Origin: Branchiostoma floridae
Taxonomy: Eukaryota; Chordata; Leptocardii; Amphioxiformes; Branchiostomatidae
Direction: 5' to 3'
Assembly (NCBI RefSeq): GCF_000003815.2
Contig: NC_049982.1
Location: 11,542,386 to 11,606,385, forward strand
DNA length: 64,000 bases
The position numbers and the translations under genes were made by a program. Below are positions 1 to 12,054 of this stretch, one piece after another. Below the pieces are notes generated by a model. It was not told the DNA's origin and did no database searches. It worked only from the letters and a program-made list of their open reading frames with translations. Position 1 is the stretch's first letter, and the number at the start of each line of letters is the position of its first letter.

Positions 1-3000
1 TTCGCGGCTTACCACCGAGATATGGCAGTCTTTCCTGGTGATAGCATGTACTTTGGGGTGATAGAACATTGGCATTGGTCGAGAACAAACGGAAGCTTTC
101 AGAAAGTAGGAATTTCGCTAACTGCTTGTATTTATACGTCCTCTGCCCTCCTTGTCGTGTGTGTGATAATATTTACATGTAGCTCTGGCTGCGTAGTTTT
201 ACCTCGCCTTGTAAAGTGAGGTTAAAAGTTGGTCCGTCCGTCAGATCGCCGTTTGAAGAGAAGGCTGCCAGCGGCAATACGGACCCTCTTGCTGCTTGAG
301 ACTGGTTCTCTTCGTGCGAACAGATCTTTAATCTTGCCAGTGCCCGCGGGTCTAGGCGCAGTATAATTGCAGTAAAGTGATTGGATTACCTTAGTGAAAA
401 AGTACGGTCAACCGGAAGCTGTGACCGGCTGATTGCCAGGGCTTTTCGCAACTCCATTAACGATCAAAAGCAGCTCTGTGGGCTTTCCATCCAAGCCCCT
501 CTTTGCAAAACATCGTTTCGGGAATCCCACAAGCACCGTGACCGTTTTTTTTTCCTACTCCAAGTTCCGCCGACACTACATGCTTTGTTTCTGCTACAAT
601 ACCGCACGACGTCGCGTGTTGACAGACATTACAGATGATATGTGGGCTGATGACAGACTGGCAGCCAAGTGAAGACTGCATCATTGTCACATTAATCATT
701 CCGGCCATTACTTGTCGTCAAAAAAAAGGAGATTATTGCTATCACCACACCACGATAACACCACACGCAGACTAGTTAGTCATTCTGCGCCCTCCGTATA
801 CCAGGCATTAGCCAAGCCCAGAGCAGGACCCGACCACTGTAATAACTGTAATCTGATTACAGCACCTTGTCTGTGTTGAATTGCCAAATCGTTTCCCACG
901 TAACATGCACCGATATGAAACGGTGGTGGCGTATACATCGATTCAGTACTACATGTGTAAGGTATCACCCACCAAGACCGAGACATAATCAAGCTCAGCT
1001 GCGCCTTCACTGCAACACTTTCCGCAACGTCAAAATACTGTACGCTTGGTCAGCAGAACCATGGGTATTTTTAAATGTTGAAGACAGGGTCTTGGGTTCA
1101 TAAGCGTTTTATTTCTGCCCAGTTGCTCTATAATGGATTGGCTACTGCTTGGTTGGCGACCCGCATGGTGTGGTGTTCTGTCTGGTGGATAGGGTTCATC
1201 TGGATACAAAGTGCGTTCACCTCCCTCCCCTCACCTCCACGGCTGGTCTTTCACACCGGGATTTGTAGCGCTGACGTCTGTCTAAATTGTTTAACGGTTC
1301 ACTACCGCGGACAGGCGGCTTAAAATGTGTACACGCCAACTTTGCAATGTTCCCTGTTTGCAAAGTTTCTCTTGTCGCCCGAGAGAACGTTATATCAAAG
1401 AGCATCCAAGTTATATGATATCAGGCACAGTTTTGCTCAAACCCTTAACATTGTTACTTTTGTAAGACACAGTAAGTACTTTCTAATTTCCCATTACAAT
1501 GTAAGAGTACAGAGGTGTTTCGAAAGTCCCTGTTCCATTGGTACTGTGTAATGTGATGATATACGCATACGTTCCCACACGGTCGTCCCGCTCCTCTGTG
1601 ACTCGTCAGGCTGGTAGCTTCATGTTTTCTTAAATCTCGGTGTCAAGTTGACAGGTACTACAGAGACTACACGGTAAAGTAGGGCGGCCATTAGCGTCCA
1701 GAGAGAGTCCTCGCTTGTGGGGAAAGGGGTCAGGCTGGCGGAAAAGTGGACACGGAGGAGTCTGGGCGCTTGGGAGGACGGAATCCACCTGGGAGGCTGC
1801 CTAATAGAAATCGTCTAGACCACCACAACTAGGGCCCCACTTAAAACAACTATTCAAGGAACGGTGTGGGAACGGGAAAGAACTAGGCAAGGAAAATCGC
1901 AGGCATGCCTGTACCGTGTCCGAAAATTTCTTTAGCAAATAAACCTCGCATGTAGAACGACGGGCTTTCAGACGAACGGGCCATGTTGGGGAATAATCTG
2001 TCAGTTTTCTTCGCGCTGCTGTGGAAACATGATTACGCATGAAACAAACAGGTAACCGGACTGTAGACCCTGATCTCAGGCTGTGCTACAGTCCGGTCCT
2101 GTATGTTGGGACGAGGTGTCGGCCTATTTGCCCAGCGTCTCGGTGGCAGCTTGAAGCTTTCACGAGCGATAGAAGTGTCAATCAGGACAGAGGTCTTACG
2201 CGGTCTAGTTGTTTTATTAACCTGCTCCACCTCCCACATATTGCCGCACTGGCCCCTGCAATACCGGCGATACCTCTGCTGGGAGCTCACCCCGTGTTCG
2301 AGCCGCGCCATTCCAAATACTTCGCTTCAACTTTGACACCAACCCGTGCCTCACACCAAATTCTCTTAATTTTCACCCAATTTCGCAGCAATTTCTGCGC
2401 TAATCGGAGCTCTTGACAAGAGACACGGATGTTAAGGCCGTTAATCCCAAGTTGAAGTTCTCGTCGGAATTTAAGTCCACCGGTGGGGGATGTCGACGCC
2501 GGCTTGTTCGCTTCATCTGTCAATCATTGTCCGCCATCATCTCTCTCAGCGCTCCTTCTATTCTCGAGCTAAGCTCTAGACTCCCGCAATCAAAACGGCA
2601 ATACTTATTCCTGCCAGAATCCTTGATATACATGTCTACAGTTGCTTATTTCCCCAACAGTTTGCTGGGCTTTTTTTGGGGGGGGGGGCGTAGGCATATC
2701 ACTCACACATTTGTCATCACTATAAGCCATTGTATGGCGTGCATGTCAAGTATGATTTGTCTAAAATTTTCACACACGATTGCTGGCTTGATGATTAATT
2801 TATATGCTCCTGTTAAGTACCCAGAAGGCCTGATGCCGTCCCGTTTTGCGTACGCTGATCCGTTTCATCCCAAAATAGCGTCATTCAGCGTCGTCATCCT
2901 CTTGTTTTAGACCCTGATGCGATTAAAATCTCTGGCTTACGAGCGGCGCGTGCTGGAGTTGCTAGGAAATAAGAGCTCGCTCCGGCAGTTGTTTGAATTG

Positions 3001-3185
3001 TCCTCTGCCCTTGTCGCAATTAGATGCCTTCTTGTCATTCTCTGGCCTCCACGGCTCTGAGAGGATTATCCCTTTATGTTTGGGGATGTTTTACCCAGAA
3101 ACCACACCAGCCGAGAAAAAAGATATAATCCGACCCACAAATATTTCCCACTTCAGTCCCACAACAAAAACCCACACTCCACGCC

Positions 3186-3368
3186 ACTTATAAAGGTGAC
3201 GTCCATACACTAACAGTGGCCGGGCAGGTCGCCCTGCTCCTGACTTCATCCGACAACTTCTTCTCTCGCTCCCGTCATCCTGACTCATCAGAACCGCTCA
3301 GCGTGTCCTTGCGTGCCTGCAAATAATCTAGTTTTGACGTCCTCTGACATTTTCCGAGTCATAACTGG
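3186..3368 (+). promoter_or_regulatory. Candidate TATA promoter with CRE-like site and non-coding first exon
   Basis: A TATAAAG box at about 3190-3196 is followed directly by a TGACGTCC cAMP-response-like site. About 30 bp downstream begins a pyrimidine-rich stretch that runs to a good splice donor, AACTGG|GTGAGT, near 3368. Box, spacing and donor together look like a promoter plus an untranslated exon. I found no matching downstream coding exon, so the target gene is unknown and the site could be chance. Confidence 0.25.
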
Positions 3369-6300
3369 GTGAGTATCAGTTTATTTAGTCTTATCTTTGT
3401 TGACTAAGCCGGCTCCGGGTTCGTGCAAGACCCTGCAAACTATGTCGGAGACATGCGCACCATTCAGGAACTAAAAAAAACGCGAGGAGTAAAAAAACAG
3501 CGCCCGTTTTTTACTGCCATGTAAGAGGAGTGTATTTTCAAGCCAGATATCGTCAGGCGTTCCATTATCCCAGACTGGTCAGCGTGTAACTTTTTGTACC
3601 ACTATAAGTCGAGAACAGTAACAGTACGATGATTTAGACATACATCATATACCATGGGCCTAGATTTTACACTTGAAGAACTCTTATTTTAAACAGTACT
3701 AGTAGGAAGTAATCAACCCATCAAGGACCACAGTACCCAATTAGCAAAGAACCGAAATGATGGAACTTTTATGTCAATGCTGAGGATTACATAAGATATG
3801 CTGAGCACTTAAACACATAAATTTACATATCAATTAACCTAATCCTATTTTCTGAATAAGTCCAGATCGTTGAATGATACCGACGTCAAACTGTGGCATT
3901 AGCTGTCTTAAACAAAGGAAAATCTCAAATAATTGAATATCAACTGCATATTTCTAGACTATATGTTTGTAAACCCGTAAGTCATGGCTTGCATATATTT
4001 GCAGAAATTTTGATATTGAATTTACTGACGACGTTCATGACGTATATGAATAATTTCTTGTGAAATTGGGCCAAGGTTATGTATTTACTGCAACTTGTGG
4101 AAAAGGCAACATGTATTCACTGCAGCTAGTTTGCGCACAAGAAACTACATTTGATGCTGCATACCACCCGGATTTCTCCACGAGATCTGTCGGAGAATGT
4201 GAGCCCGAAAAGCAGAACAGTAACCGTGCGATAGTTCAGTATTTGTATCCAGGGAGAGGGATCCCGGTATGTATTTGATGTTGGGGGACGTGGTTTGAAC
4301 AGGTGCGGCTGAAGGTGCTCGGGGTGATCCCGGATCGTACCGCGGCGGGGAAACTTACCGGAAAAAACGGATTTCACTTGTGGAGAGGAGAGATGCTGGA
4401 GGGCCCTGGTAGCTCTTGTGGGGAAATTTCTGGCCTGAAGCCCGCAAGGCGAGCGTTTCTTCCGGCGTGAGACCACCTGTCGCGTCCCCTAGAACTTGCC
4501 GCTGCACCGTTAGTCCTGGGGTAGCTCCTGCCTCCGGTCACCCGCGTAACTCAACTTGTAGCAGAACTATTTACGTTCAAATTTCGGCGGACCCTTCCTC
4601 GTACTTGGTTGATAAACCTTGTCAGTGTCCAGAAGTTCAATGACCCCTTAATGAAATGGTAGATTCGATTATGGTAGTTCGTTTATTGCACATTCTTGTA
4701 CGTCTAGCCTAATTGATAATTGCACCAACATCGTTAATATCAATTACAGTTGTTTTGATAAAAACAGTCGCAAAGTAGGCAACAAAGAGTATTTATTAAC
4801 TACCTTCGTTCTCTTCACTGAGTTTATCGTAGTCATACAGTAGTAACTTGGCAATCCGTGATCACAAAAAAAGATCGTCCCAAGCCCTGGACAGCCCCAC
4901 CGGATGGCTCTGATCACAGTCAGGCACTCCGTGGTAGATCCGATGGCGAGATATGAGTATTTATTAAGCCCCAAGATCACTTACAAATTGGAGCAAGGTA
5001 TAACCGTGCCTCCGACGTGTAGTTGTCGATCCTACTTTACAGCTCAGCACGAGAACGAGCCGCATCTGGGCTGCATTAGCCGACCGATTCCGACTCTCCG
5101 GACATCTGCTGCGGCTCAAGGCTGGCTGCCCGGTGGACATCATCCCCCGTAATGATGATGAATCTGAAGTGAATAGCTACTGTTGTTTACAATACGACAG
5201 GGCGGTGGTTTTCTTTTTTTGTGGGGAGGGGGGGGGGGGGGAGCTCGTACAACAACAAGAAAGCAAGCCGCTCTGTGACACGTGCTTGATGTGTCTGTAT
5301 GTCGTATCGGTATATGACATTACCTGGTACTCAGTGAATTCTTGAGCTAAACAAACATACGTTTTCTCAAGGCCCAGCGCGATCCCCTCCACTGTTATCA
5401 TGTATTTTGTGCTAACGACTTAACAAGATGATATGATGTGGTGAGATTAAAACATTAGCACCAAGAGAGTCGTAAATTTCAGGGATAGTTTATTTTACGA
5501 CCGCCAAGGGGAACCGCTCTAAACTCCGTACCTTCTTTTCCCTTGTCGGTGCATAAAGAGTAAAGACTGACTTGAATTCAAGGAGATCGTAAGGGCTGGT
5601 AGGAATGTCGGCTCGTAAGAAAAAGCCTTGGAAAAGCTGCGATGTCACAGCGATGAATTTCTCGGAGAGAGGAATCTTCAGACACTTCACTGACGTCACG
5701 GCGATCGGATAAAATACACAAACTCCGGGGTCTTCTCTCCCCGATGAAGGACGCAGCGCGCTAGATCAGCCGGATACTCTGCCGTGTGTGGCCGGGAAAG
5801 CAAGGACGGTGCGCAAGAGACATTCCGCAGTCCCGCCGCCCAATCTCGCTGTAGCTGGACTTCCCGCGGGCTTGTCCTCTGTTGTCTCTGCTCGCCACAT
5901 CAAAGCCGACATTTCCCTGAGACAGTGCGGAGAAGGGCCACCCAGGCAAGGACATCCTCACTCGCACCTGACGGGGAAGCTACGGGAGGGAAGCTGACCA
6001 TCGGACCGTTAGCGCTGTTGGACCATTCCGTCTCCGGGCTCAGCTGGCTAAACCAAGACCAGGCGAACGGATTAGGAACACAAAGAGAACAGTGAGTCGC
6101 CGTGATTGTGACGGTTTGTCTGGGCACATGTGTACGCCAGCCGAGCCGACGCTACAAAAGACGCCGACGGCGACAAGAGTGGTGCTCAGATGTGGAAACC
6201 TCCGCTAAGAGGGAAAGGCCGCTTTCTTTGGAATTTCTCAACACGTCAAACACGCCGATTTTGTCTGGCATTGCAACTTTCAAGCCCCGAGACAGTTTGG

Positions 6301-9300
6301 GGACGAGTATACCGCATGGACGACCCTGTGGATGAAGCTTATGTAGGCGGCTGAGTTGTTGTATGTAACGGACTACCGCCTGCCGCCCCCATCTTCACAA
6401 ACAGGCCAGGAACGTCCCGCTAAAACGCACAGGTAAACCCTGATTGCATTCTTAGCACGTCTCCACGGCAACTCGATCCTGACTTGTACGGGCCCATCTC
6501 CATTATTAATACGACACAATCGCATACTAGGTGTGGGGTTTGATCCTTTGGAAGGCGCAGTGTTGGGGCCAAACGGGGTCTGACTGACAAGAGACAATGT
6601 CTTGTTGCGGGAGAACGTCCGGATAACCTTTTCCTCCCGGAAAGTTCGTGCGGACGTTTCAGTCAGAGGAGCCGCGTAACGTTACACCGCCAGGTACGTG
6701 AAACATTCTGCATGCCACATTCAACACGGAGGTGCAGTTTCCGTGCGTCTTGTTTGTCCTCCTTCCCAGATAATTAGCCTGTGTCTCATGAAGATACATT
6801 CACTGCTTCGGTCCAAATGGTGGCTATAAGACGTTTAGCTTACTGGTATTATACGGCATGGAATGCTCGATTCCCAACTGACATGTACATTGCCACTGCA
6901 CTTCATCAATATGATGTAAGTTATGTATATACGCAATGTACAGAGTTCTACTAGTAGACAGTATTAGCACAACGACAGCACGCTGACAGGCTACAGGACA
7001 AGTCGCCCTGGCCATGATGATTGACAGCTCACTCACACGACACACGATGCGTCGCGCCGAGAGTGTTTTTTTGCTTGAACTTGCATCGTGATGTCTGATA
7101 TGAGCGTTGTGTCGTCTTTTGAAGCAAGGACTGACATGTCCTTTCTTGTTCGGCCCGGAGGCGTCCCTCTTGCTACTGGACATTCCCAGTGCATGTGTTC
7201 TATCCAGAAACCTTGCCTGGCGCGTTGGTGGTCTATGTATAGAATTAGTTTTATGAAGTGCCTTATGTCAACCACTTCTTTATGTAATATTGTTTAGCCA
7301 ACGAGAGCACAGAAGAGATTATATAGAAGTCGAGAAGAGGCTATAGAGCTATCTTCACCTCATTTCTGACCAGGGAAGTCTGGCCTCAATTGCTGGCTCA
7401 TTCCATATCCGTGGGCGTTCGTTTGCGCTCGTGTTTAGAGCAAGCTTTGACGGTCACTGTATTCTGCAAAGAACAACCACCGTTTGACACTGTAAGAATG
7501 TTGTCTCTCAACAGAAAAATGCGTCATTTAATGATCTGCTGACCCGTTTTCCCTCGTGACGGACGCCATTTTGAACACACCTGGATCCCCCCTCACCATT
7601 CCTCAGGTCCCACTCAGGGGCCTGCTAATTGGACGGATCCCAGGGAACAAAGATGGCTCCGCTCTTTTTGTTCCCTGATTGTCTGCGTTCCCATGGATCT
7701 GGCAGCTGGCAATTTCATCTCTGGGCTGCACAAAAGTAGTTACCGCGTAACGAAGTTCGCCAGCGTGTCAGTGATTCACCCTTCTTCAGTCGTTTACTCC
7801 CGGTCCTGTAAACAAAGCCACGGGGAGGAACCAGACCTCACGGACAGTTCTGAGCGCTCTCTAGTATCTCTCCAGCTAATGGCGTGCGGAATAAGAGACT
7901 GTACCGTCTTCCCTCTCCCCTCCTAAACCACATGCCCCCCCCCCCCCCCGGGCCTAGGTGTTATTAGCATACAGGACAAACAGCGAAAAAGTAACGACTT
8001 TGAACATACAAATGAACCAGACCCGTAGACCCGTGACGTGAGCGTTTGGAACTGTAGTGTAGACGTACACCTTGATATTGATTTTCAACGTTAAGTATGG
8101 TTAAGCCTAAGGAGAGAATTTGAACTAGTTCTGGCCACAAGGAATTCCTCTTATCGCTCATTGCATAGCTGCAGCCACATGCAGGAGCGTGTTAGCGCTG
8201 TGAAGAGAGATGATCTATGGTTTATTTTGAATAACTACGTGCTCAACTATAAACAAGTCTCTCCCTCCATATATTATTCACAAATAATCGAAAACTTATG
8301 ATGTCAACAGAAGTGATGTGCAGTACACCGTACACGTGAGAGCAGTGCTCAAAATCCTTTCGGCCTTTTACCTGGATTCCCTCTCAACCTTCTCCCCTTG
8401 CCACGCTATGTGCACCTTCGGAATTTATCTATTGGTAAAGTAAAACGAACTCTCTGGGAATGAGATCTGCTGAGGAACTGTGCGGATAATGTCCTCCTAA
8501 CAGTCGTGAGACGGCCTGGAAACAACTGTGGGTAATCTTCGTTAAAATACCCCCTTTCCGTGCGTGCTTTTCAAAGCTTCTGTAACCACCTACAGTCACA
8601 GGCGTAGTGCAACCCCTCTAAAGACTTTTCAAGCTTTGAGTTTTAGGTGTCTAAAACAGTGTATTGAATAGCCCAATCCCTTTCGAGGACGTGGTCTTTA
8701 GGGGTAATACTAACGGGAGGCATGTCTTTTGTTGGGCGTACTTTCACTCATGCAGGAGTATTTTCCTGTAATCTACCCATTCTCAAGCTTACTCTATGCC
8801 CTCATTCTTCCCCAACTCAGTCTTTCTGCTTTCATATTCCCACAGACCCGTATGGTTTCTGACATGTTTCTTATAAGCGGTAAAACTGCTCTAAAGAGGG
8901 ATGTTTCGTGACTTTTGGGCTCGTCTGGAAGCAAAGGCGTCTTTGTTTTTAGGATTACAAGATGCATTATGGGTAAGATCCTCTAGGTAAAATGGGCTTC
9001 ATGAAGGATGAGCAGCCGAAGAATCGTTTGTTTTGCGAGGGAGCCAAATAGAAGAGCCACAGTGACGGCAATATCTTACGTTATGTTTTCTCCGTACGAG
9101 CGGCCTTTCGCCTTTCTGTTTTAAGTTCTGCTACAGAACTGCACAACACCCCCACCCCCCATACGTATCATGTCGTTGTAACTTTCTGTGATGACAGACA
9201 CCATTTCAGTGTGAAAATGAATTTTCCATGGCACAGTATGAAGTCGGGGGGAAGTCTTAAGCAGGAATGATGCGTCTGATCATGATGACAGGCCGACAAT

Positions 9301-10481
9301 AGGTGCCGATGGATTCTTCTGATTATTCATAACTTCCTACTGTACGGATGTCATCACACAGTTGCTTTTCGATAAGGCGCGATGAGTTGGACATGAATAT
9401 TATCTTTATTCATGAATGTAACACGTTACCACCTTGCCCACCCCCTTCGTTGTTCTGTCAACAGGCACTGAACTCAAAAGGATATCCCACGAATTAATAA
9501 AGCTAATCAAGTGCATTTGAGTCATATTTGTAAAGCAAATACTGTAATGAGTTGATGTCGCGACACAGGCGCATCCTATCCACCATGCGTGCTGTTTATG
9601 AAGTGGGGTTTGTTGTAAGCCAGAGTGTTGCACAAGAAATGTAACGCAGTCCTTCGACTTGTTAAATCGCGCCCAAAATCGTTTCTCTTCGGCCGTGAGA
9701 ACCAAAACAATTGGTATCCCCAAAGGCAGTGTCTGTGGTAAGTGGCTTTCTCAACACCGTAATAGTTCGTGTGATATTTCCAAGGCTGAAAAGGCTCGGG
9801 GTCGCCCATTGTCGGGGATGTATAGACGACGTCAGCACTGAGATCCGTATAGCTGTAGACGTAATTGTGAGCGACAGTATGACAGGGCAGGGAAAGTGGC
9901 AATTTTATTGTTTGCGCAAATCTAGCGTAATGTGTCCTCCAGGCATCGGCCTTTAGCGTTGAATCGAGCGGCGCTGTTCTCACGAAAAGTTTCCTGTGTG
10001 GGGTGTTTATGTCGAGCACTGTATTGGAAGTGATTCTGGGGGAGGGGGACATAATAGAGGCACGGGGTGGCCCGCGTGGAGAGTTTTTTCCTCGCTTCAG
10101 GCCTGCTGACGGTCCACCGTGGTAGAGAGATGTCCTGGACCCACAGAAGGAGGCCAGACGCGCTTCACAGTTTACTCAGGCAAGTGGAGGGCACTCTATT
10201 ATCACATAGGTGTGAATATGGAGTGTCGTAAGCCTCCTTGCAAGACAGCCTGCTGTAACACACCGCCCCATCGTTACACTCTGCCGCCCCCAGCCACCCG
10301 ACTCTCGACCGCATAAATCAGCAATCAGCACGGACATTGAAAACGTCACTGGAAATTATTAAGTATCTAGTCGGGTGGAACCGGTGGATTCGTGGGTTAA
10401 ATCATCCCCCGAGGCGCTGCTTGCGTCCGCGAGATAGCAAATTACCTGTCGGTTTGACAGTTACAAGTGACGGGGAGACAA

Positions 10482-10573
10482 TATAAAAAGTCGCTCTGCT
10501 GCGCAAGGTCGGCAGTCAGCTACCTCCGTTTCCCCGGCACCACACGTCCGACGGCGCCGTACGGGAACTCCCG
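10482..10573 (+). promoter_or_regulatory. Candidate TATA promoter and spliced untranslated exon
   Basis: TATAAAA lies at 10482-10488. About 30 bp downstream is an initiator-like GGCAGTCAG (about 10511-10518), followed by a GC-rich stretch ending in a strong donor, CTCCCG|GTAAGT, at 10573/10574. The first MMP21 copy has an acceptor-like TTTTCAG at 17525-17531, 38 bases before its ATG, so this could be its distal 5' exon across an intron of about 7 kb. That link is inference. It could equally serve an unannotated transcript. Confidence 0.35.
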
Positions 10574-10748
10574 GTAAGTCGGTCCCTCCGTCCAGGTGTG
10601 CATTCCGCCGCCACACGTGCTGTGCTCAGGTGTGTGGTCTAACAACACTGCGTTTCAGCGTACTTTGCGTGAGTGCCTTCTGGGTTTGTGACTCACGTCT
10701 GGTTTTGAGACATTGACTTCGGGGCTTGACTACCCAATGGACCGAGCC

Positions 10749-10782
10749 GAGCACCGCCGAGCACCGCCGAGCCTCCTGTCGA
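10749..10782. repeat. Short GC-rich tandem repeat
   Basis: The 10-bp unit GAGCACCGCC occurs about three times in tandem, slightly imperfect at the edges. It lies about 180 bp downstream of the candidate untranslated exon. No function is suggested. Confidence 0.6.
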
Positions 10783-11461
10783 TACACACCCCGTCTCCCC
10801 TCGCCTCCTGACTACTCTAGCTAGTTTTCTAGCCACAAACCTAGTGTTCTAGCTACAAATCAGTCGTTGTGCGCATCGAAATATATGGACTGGCTTGGTT
10901 ATGGCGAATAATTTACGTAGGTTATGGTTTGTTTTGGTGCTAGGTGGCATCATTTGCGCAAGGCAGGGGGTGGGGGGGTCCGGCCAGCGTTGTCAAGTTA
11001 GACTTGGCTGGTCTGTATAGGTCTGTAGTACTTCTCCATTTGATAAACTTCTACGCAAATTATTTGGCATAAGTCCTGAGTACGGGACCGTGCAGTGGAT
11101 TGTTTATGTTTCCCCCGTGACAGACAGCGTCGGGGCGATTTTAGTATCAATAACGCATGAGCGACATAAATCACACTTCTGCACAGTAGCCGGGACCAAA
11201 ACAAACTTCACAAACTTGTCACTCGCCACATTACCGGGCAATGTTTGCTGTTCTCATTATGACGACGCTGTTGTTTTAAAGATCATTACTGCAGTGTGCG
11301 TAGGAGTGCCATGTGTGTGTCTGTGTGTACATATAGACCAGACGGGGGCACGTTGTCGTCAATTTATGACCTGTCCGCCTCTCGGGTCTTTGGCACTTAG
11401 TCGCTAACACCGAGTATGCATTATTTAATGAACTTGCATGATGTACTCCCCCTGCCCAGGA

Positions 11462-11480
11462 GTATAAATACCATGCACGC
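11462..11480 (+). promoter_or_regulatory. TATA-like box
   Basis: The sequence AGTATAAATACC at about 11460-11472 is a strong TATA-box match in a GC-richer neighbourhood. There is no clear initiator or following splice donor, so this is only a candidate. Confidence 0.15.
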
Positions 11481-12037
11481 CCCGTTGTAGCTTCAATAGT
11501 GCATTTGGAGTCCGGGAGACGGTGACCTCTGTCGTCTGCACGTGTGTCAGTCAAGCCCCGTACGTGGTCCGACTTATGAAAGGTAGGACTTACCATACGA
11601 TCCTTAGTCACTGATCCCAGAGGGACTTAACAAGTTTTTAATGGGCCAATGATTAGTTTGCTTGATATAATTGTGTGGTGACTTCATTTATGGGAAGTGA
11701 TGCGCTCGCCAGGTTCCTCTTTCTGTCCAGGTGCAGGACTTTATGTCGAAAAGCTCAAACACCGGAACATAAATCGTGGTTTTATTCTGCACGTAACTGT
11801 TGTCTCCGTCTGCCGATATATATACTTAGCTTACGCCGTTACGGCACTGCCCATTTGTAGTCAAGTCAGTTTTTTGTTTTGTTATTATTTTGTTACGTAC
11901 AACGAGAAGCTTGGTGGACGGGTCGCTGTTTCTCGTCGGTGACAATTTTCTGGTTGACGGAAACAATTGAGTCTTTATTTCATGTTAGGCCGAAGACTGG
12001 GTTAGTGAAGTGTGAGTTATCCGGTGTAGTGACGACC

Positions 12038-12054
12038 GTGTGTGTGTGTGTGTA
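12038..12054. repeat. TG microsatellite
   Basis: A short pure TG dinucleotide run in intergenic DNA; useful as a polymorphic marker only. Confidence 0.7.
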
